From a bacterium (GTDB lineage Bacteria > Gemmatimonadota > Gemmatimonadetes > Gemmatimonadales > Gemmatimonadaceae): a stretch of 16,918 nt of DNA. The stretch is taken from the NCBI GenBank assembly GCA_021802745.1, contig JAJZRK010000050.1, positions 1 through 16,918 on the forward strand, written 5' to 3'. Below are positions 14,557-16,918 of the stretch, in pieces. The notes under the pieces were generated by a model, which worked only from the letters and a program-made list of their open reading frames with translations, made no database searches and was not told the origin of the DNA. Numbering within the stretch: position 1 is the first letter of the stretch; every line of letters starts with the position of its first letter. Made by a program: the position numbers and the translations under genes.

Positions 14557-16547
14557 CCCGCCTGCTCGCCTTCAACGCCATCGTCGTCGCGCTCGCCGTC
14601 TCCCTGCTTGGCGCGACGTTCGGCCCGATCGCCGTGCGGCGCGGCCGCCGCGACTGGCTGATGTACCTGTACGCCGCGGTGTACACCAACTTCGTGCTGG
14701 TGACGGTGTCGGCGCTCGCCCTGGTCTACGGGCTGGTGTCGCACGACTTCAGCATCTCGTACGTCGCGCAGGTGGGCAGCCGCGCGACGCCGACGTTCTA
14801 CACGATCATCTCCCTGTGGGGCGCCCTCGAGGGCTCCATCGTGTTCTGGGCGTGGGTGCTCGGCATGTACGCGGCCGCGGTGGTCTGGTTCAACCGCAAG
14901 CGCGAAGGCAACCTGGTGCCCTACGCCGCGGTCACCCTGCTCGTGGTGGCGGTCTTCTTCCATATCCTGCTCGTCGGGCCGGCCAATCCGTTCCAGCCCG
15001 TCTTCCCGGTGCCGTTCGACGGGCCGGGGCCGAACCCGCTGCTGCAGAACCACATCCTGATGGGGGTGCATCCACCGCTCCTCTATCTCGGGTACGTCGG
15101 ACTCACCGTGCCGTTCGCCTTCGCGGTGGGCGCCATGCTCTCGGGCGAAGTGGCCGGCGACGACTGGATTCGCCTGACGCGCCGCTGGACGCTCACGGCG
15201 TGGGCCTTCCTCACGGCCGCGATCATCGCCGGCATGTGGTGGTCCTACGAAGTGCTCGGCTGGGGCGGCTACTGGGCCTGGGATCCGGTCGAGAACGCCT
15301 CGTTCATCCCGTGGCTTACCGTGACCGCGTACCTGCACTCGGTGATGGTGCAGGAGCGCCGCGGCATGCTGAAGCTGTGGAACCTGAACCTGATGGTCGG
15401 CACCTTCGTGCTGACGATCCTCGGCACGTTCCTGACGCGCTCGGGCATCATCTCGTCAGTGCACGCGTTCACGCAGGGCACGATCGGCTACTACTTCCTC
15501 GGCTTCATCGCGTTCGTGCTGGTGAGCGCGCTCTTCATGGTGGCCGGCAACAGCGACAAGCTGGCGTCGGAGGGGCGGCTCGACGCGCCGCTGTCGCGCG
15601 AGACGGTCTTCCTGCTGCAGAACCTGCTCTTCACGACGTTCATGTTCACGGTGCTCATCGGCACGCTCTTCCCGCTTGTCGCCGAAGCCGCGCGCGGCGT
15701 GAAGGTGAGCGTGGGGACGCCGTTCTTCAACCGGATGAGCGTCCCGCTGATGGTCGCGCTCCTCTTCCTCATGGGCGTCGGTCCGGCGCTGCCGTGGAAG
15801 AAGGGGGCAGGGCCCGAACTGAAGGGGCGGCTGCTTCCGGGCGTCGTCCTCGGCGCGGCGTTGGCCATCGTGGCGCTCGTGGCGGGGGCGCGCAATGTCT
15901 ACTCGGTGCTCGCGTTCGCGTTCGCGGGCTTTGCGCTCGCCGTCAATGCCGGCGAGTTCGTGCGGGGTGCCAACGCCCGCGTGAAGGCGCAGGGCGAGCC
16001 GTGGGTGGTGGCGCTCTCGCGCCTCATCAGCGGCAACCGCCGTCGCTACGGCGGCTACATCGCGCACATCGGCGTCGTGCTGGTCGCGCTCGGCGTCGCC
16101 GCCTCCTCGACGTTCCGCACGGAGCAGGAGGCGACGCTCAAGCCGGGCGAGACGGTGACGGTCGCCGGCCACACGGTGCGGTTCAAGAATGCGTGGGGCA
16201 AGCAGGAACCGCAGCGCGAGGTGATTGGCGCGACGATGGAGCTGATGGACGGCGCGCGCGTGGTCGGCACCGCCGAACCGCGCATGAACTACTATCCGAC
16301 GTCGCAGCAGCCCGTGCCGACGCCCGACGTGCGCAGCATGCTGTCGGGCGACCTCTACTTCAACCTGATGGCGTTCAAGCAGGATGGGTCGAACGTCACG
16401 GTCAAGGTCATCTGGGAGCCGCTCATTCCCTGGATCTGGTTTGGCGGCCTCGTGCTCTGCATCGGCGCCATCGTCGGCATGCTGCCGCAGCGCCAGCGGG
16501 TCGCCGCGGCGGTGCGGTCGCCGGCGCTCACGGAGGGCCAGTCGTGA
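14553..16547 (+). CDS. ccmF: Cytochrome c heme lyase subunit CcmF
   Basis: This 664-residue polytopic protein catalyses, with CcmH/I, the thioether ligation of heme to CXXCH apocytochromes. The WWD domain (WGGYWAWDPVENASF, residues 237-251) is intact. Four histidines match the functional ones of the E. coli protein: H173 (HPPLLY) and H304 (SSVHAF) flanking the WWD domain, and H262 and H505 (GGYIAHIGV) as likely ligands of the transmembrane heme b. A periplasmic loop domain (residues ~520-620) precedes the last helix. It starts at ATG 14553 within the ccmE stop, and its TGA overlaps the GTG start of ccmG. Confidence 0.97.
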   Translation: MTRLLAFNAIVVALAVSLLGATFGPIAVRRGRRDWLMYLYAAVYTNFVLVTVSALALVYGLVSHDFSISYVAQVGSRATPTFYTIISLWGALEGSIVFWAWVLGMYAAAVVWFNRKREGNLVPYAAVTLLVVAVFFHILLVGPANPFQPVFPVPFDGPGPNPLLQNHILMGVHPPLLYLGYVGLTVPFAFAVGAMLSGEVAGDDWIRLTRRWTLTAWAFLTAAIIAGMWWSYEVLGWGGYWAWDPVENASFIPWLTVTAYLHSVMVQERRGMLKLWNLNLMVGTFVLTILGTFLTRSGIISSVHAFTQGTIGYYFLGFIAFVLVSALFMVAGNSDKLASEGRLDAPLSRETVFLLQNLLFTTFMFTVLIGTLFPLVAEAARGVKVSVGTPFFNRMSVPLMVALLFLMGVGPALPWKKGAGPELKGRLLPGVVLGAALAIVALVAGARNVYSVLAFAFAGFALAVNAGEFVRGANARVKAQGEPWVVALSRLISGNRRRYGGYIAHIGVVLVALGVAASSTFRTEQEATLKPGETVTVAGHTVRFKNAWGKQEPQREVIGATMELMDGARVVGTAEPRMNYYPTSQQPVPTPDVRSMLSGDLYFNLMAFKQDGSNVTVKVIWEPLIPWIWFGGLVLCIGAIVGMLPQRQRVAAAVRSPALTEGQS

Positions 16548-16918
16548 ACTGGAAGCGGGCGTCCATTGCCGCGGCCACGGCCGCGCCCGTGATTGCGCTG
16601 TTCGCCTGGGGGCTGACGCGCGATCCGAACAACATCCCGTCGCCCCTGCCCGGGCGCGAGGCGCCGCCGTTCGCGCTGCAGGTCTTCGCGCCCGGGCAGG
16701 CCGGCCTGTCGCGCCCGATCGGCGACACCGTGCGCCTGGCCGACCTGCGCGGCAAGGTGGTGGTGCTGAACTTCTGGGCGTCGTGGTGCCTGGCGTGCCG
16801 CGATGAGCATGCGTCACTCTCGGAAGTCGCGCAGACGTATGTGGGCCAGCCGGTGCAGTTCCTCGGCGTGCTCTACAACGACGTGCCCGACAAGGGCACG
16901 GCGTGGATCATGGAGATG
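16544..16918 (+). CDS. ccmG: Thiol:disulfide interchange protein CcmG/DsbE, 3' truncated by window
   Basis: The frame is open from GTG 16544 to the window end (125 residues visible). A hydrophobic N-terminal anchor (residues ~6-23) leads to a periplasmic thioredoxin-like domain. This begins with PLPGREAPPFAL and contains VVVLNFWASWCLACRDEHASL, whose redox pair is C82-L-A-C85. This is the CcmG/DsbE type of thioredoxin, which keeps apocytochrome CXXCH cysteines reduced for CcmF. A strong GGAGGG lies 6 nt upstream, and the start overlaps the ccmF stop by 4 nt. A general TlpA/ResA-like thioredoxin is the alternative, but the operon position favours CcmG. ccmH/I would be expected beyond the window. 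Confidence 0.9.
   Translation, partial: MNWKRASIAAATAAPVIALFAWGLTRDPNNIPSPLPGREAPPFALQVFAPGQAGLSRPIGDTVRLADLRGKVVVLNFWASWCLACRDEHASLSEVAQTYVGQPVQFLGVLYNDVPDKGTAWIMEM

Noticed and set aside
15456..16817. Long minus-strand open frame over ccmF/ccmG
   Set aside because: It is antisense to well-recognised ccmF and ccmG and has biased Arg/His/Glu composition with no domain character.

Overview
The window is about 16.9 kb of GC-rich bacterial chromosome dominated by two respiratory gene clusters on the + strand. The gene set is Alternative Complex III with a fused ActB, system I cytochrome c maturation genes, GTG starts, high GC and heptanucleotide repeat arrays. This fits a Gemmatimonadota-like aerobic chemoheterotroph best; Acidobacteriota or another ACIII-bearing phylum is not excluded. 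The assignment is inference, because no rRNA or marker gene is present.

Region 1 (1-2791) holds housekeeping genes: the 3' end of a probable cation:proton antiporter (+), a Fe/Mn superoxide dismutase (-), a DedA-family membrane protein (-) and a TrmJ-like tRNA 2'-O-methyltransferase (+). Two large palindromic structures sit here. One is a perfect 32-bp hairpin just beyond the SOD stop codon (396-468). The other is a ~129-bp imperfect palindrome built of ~13-nt units in the divergent dedA/trmJ gap (1859-1987).

Region 2 (2938-10747) is a tightly packed actABCDEF operon encoding Alternative Complex III, the quinol:cytochrome c oxidoreductase that replaces bc1. It comprises a pentaheme cytochrome c (ActA), a molybdopterin-oxidoreductase-like/ferredoxin fusion (ActB), two NrfD-like membrane subunits (ActC, ActF), a DUF3341 subunit (ActD) and a monoheme lipoprotein cytochrome (ActE). 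No actG and no cytochrome oxidase genes follow.

Region 3 (10745-11810) is the unusual part. It has three arrays of a heptamer TRGACGG, in which the variable base is almost always A or G. Array 1 starts inside the actF stop codon. Arrays 1 and 2, in opposite orientation, bracket a minus-strand gene for a small four-helix-bundle protein (S23/23S rRNA-intervening-sequence/Avd-like family). Arrays 2 and 3 bracket a tRNA-Ala(UGC) with a terminator-like hairpin. This repeat-plus-four-helix-protein cassette is the best candidate for an undescribed element.

Region 4 (11811-16918) is a ccmABCDEFG operon for cytochrome c maturation, running off the window within ccmG. ActA and ActE need heme attachment, so Ccm next to ACIII is functionally coherent: heme is exported or loaded through CcmABCD onto CcmE and ligated by CcmF, with CcmG supplying thiol reduction.
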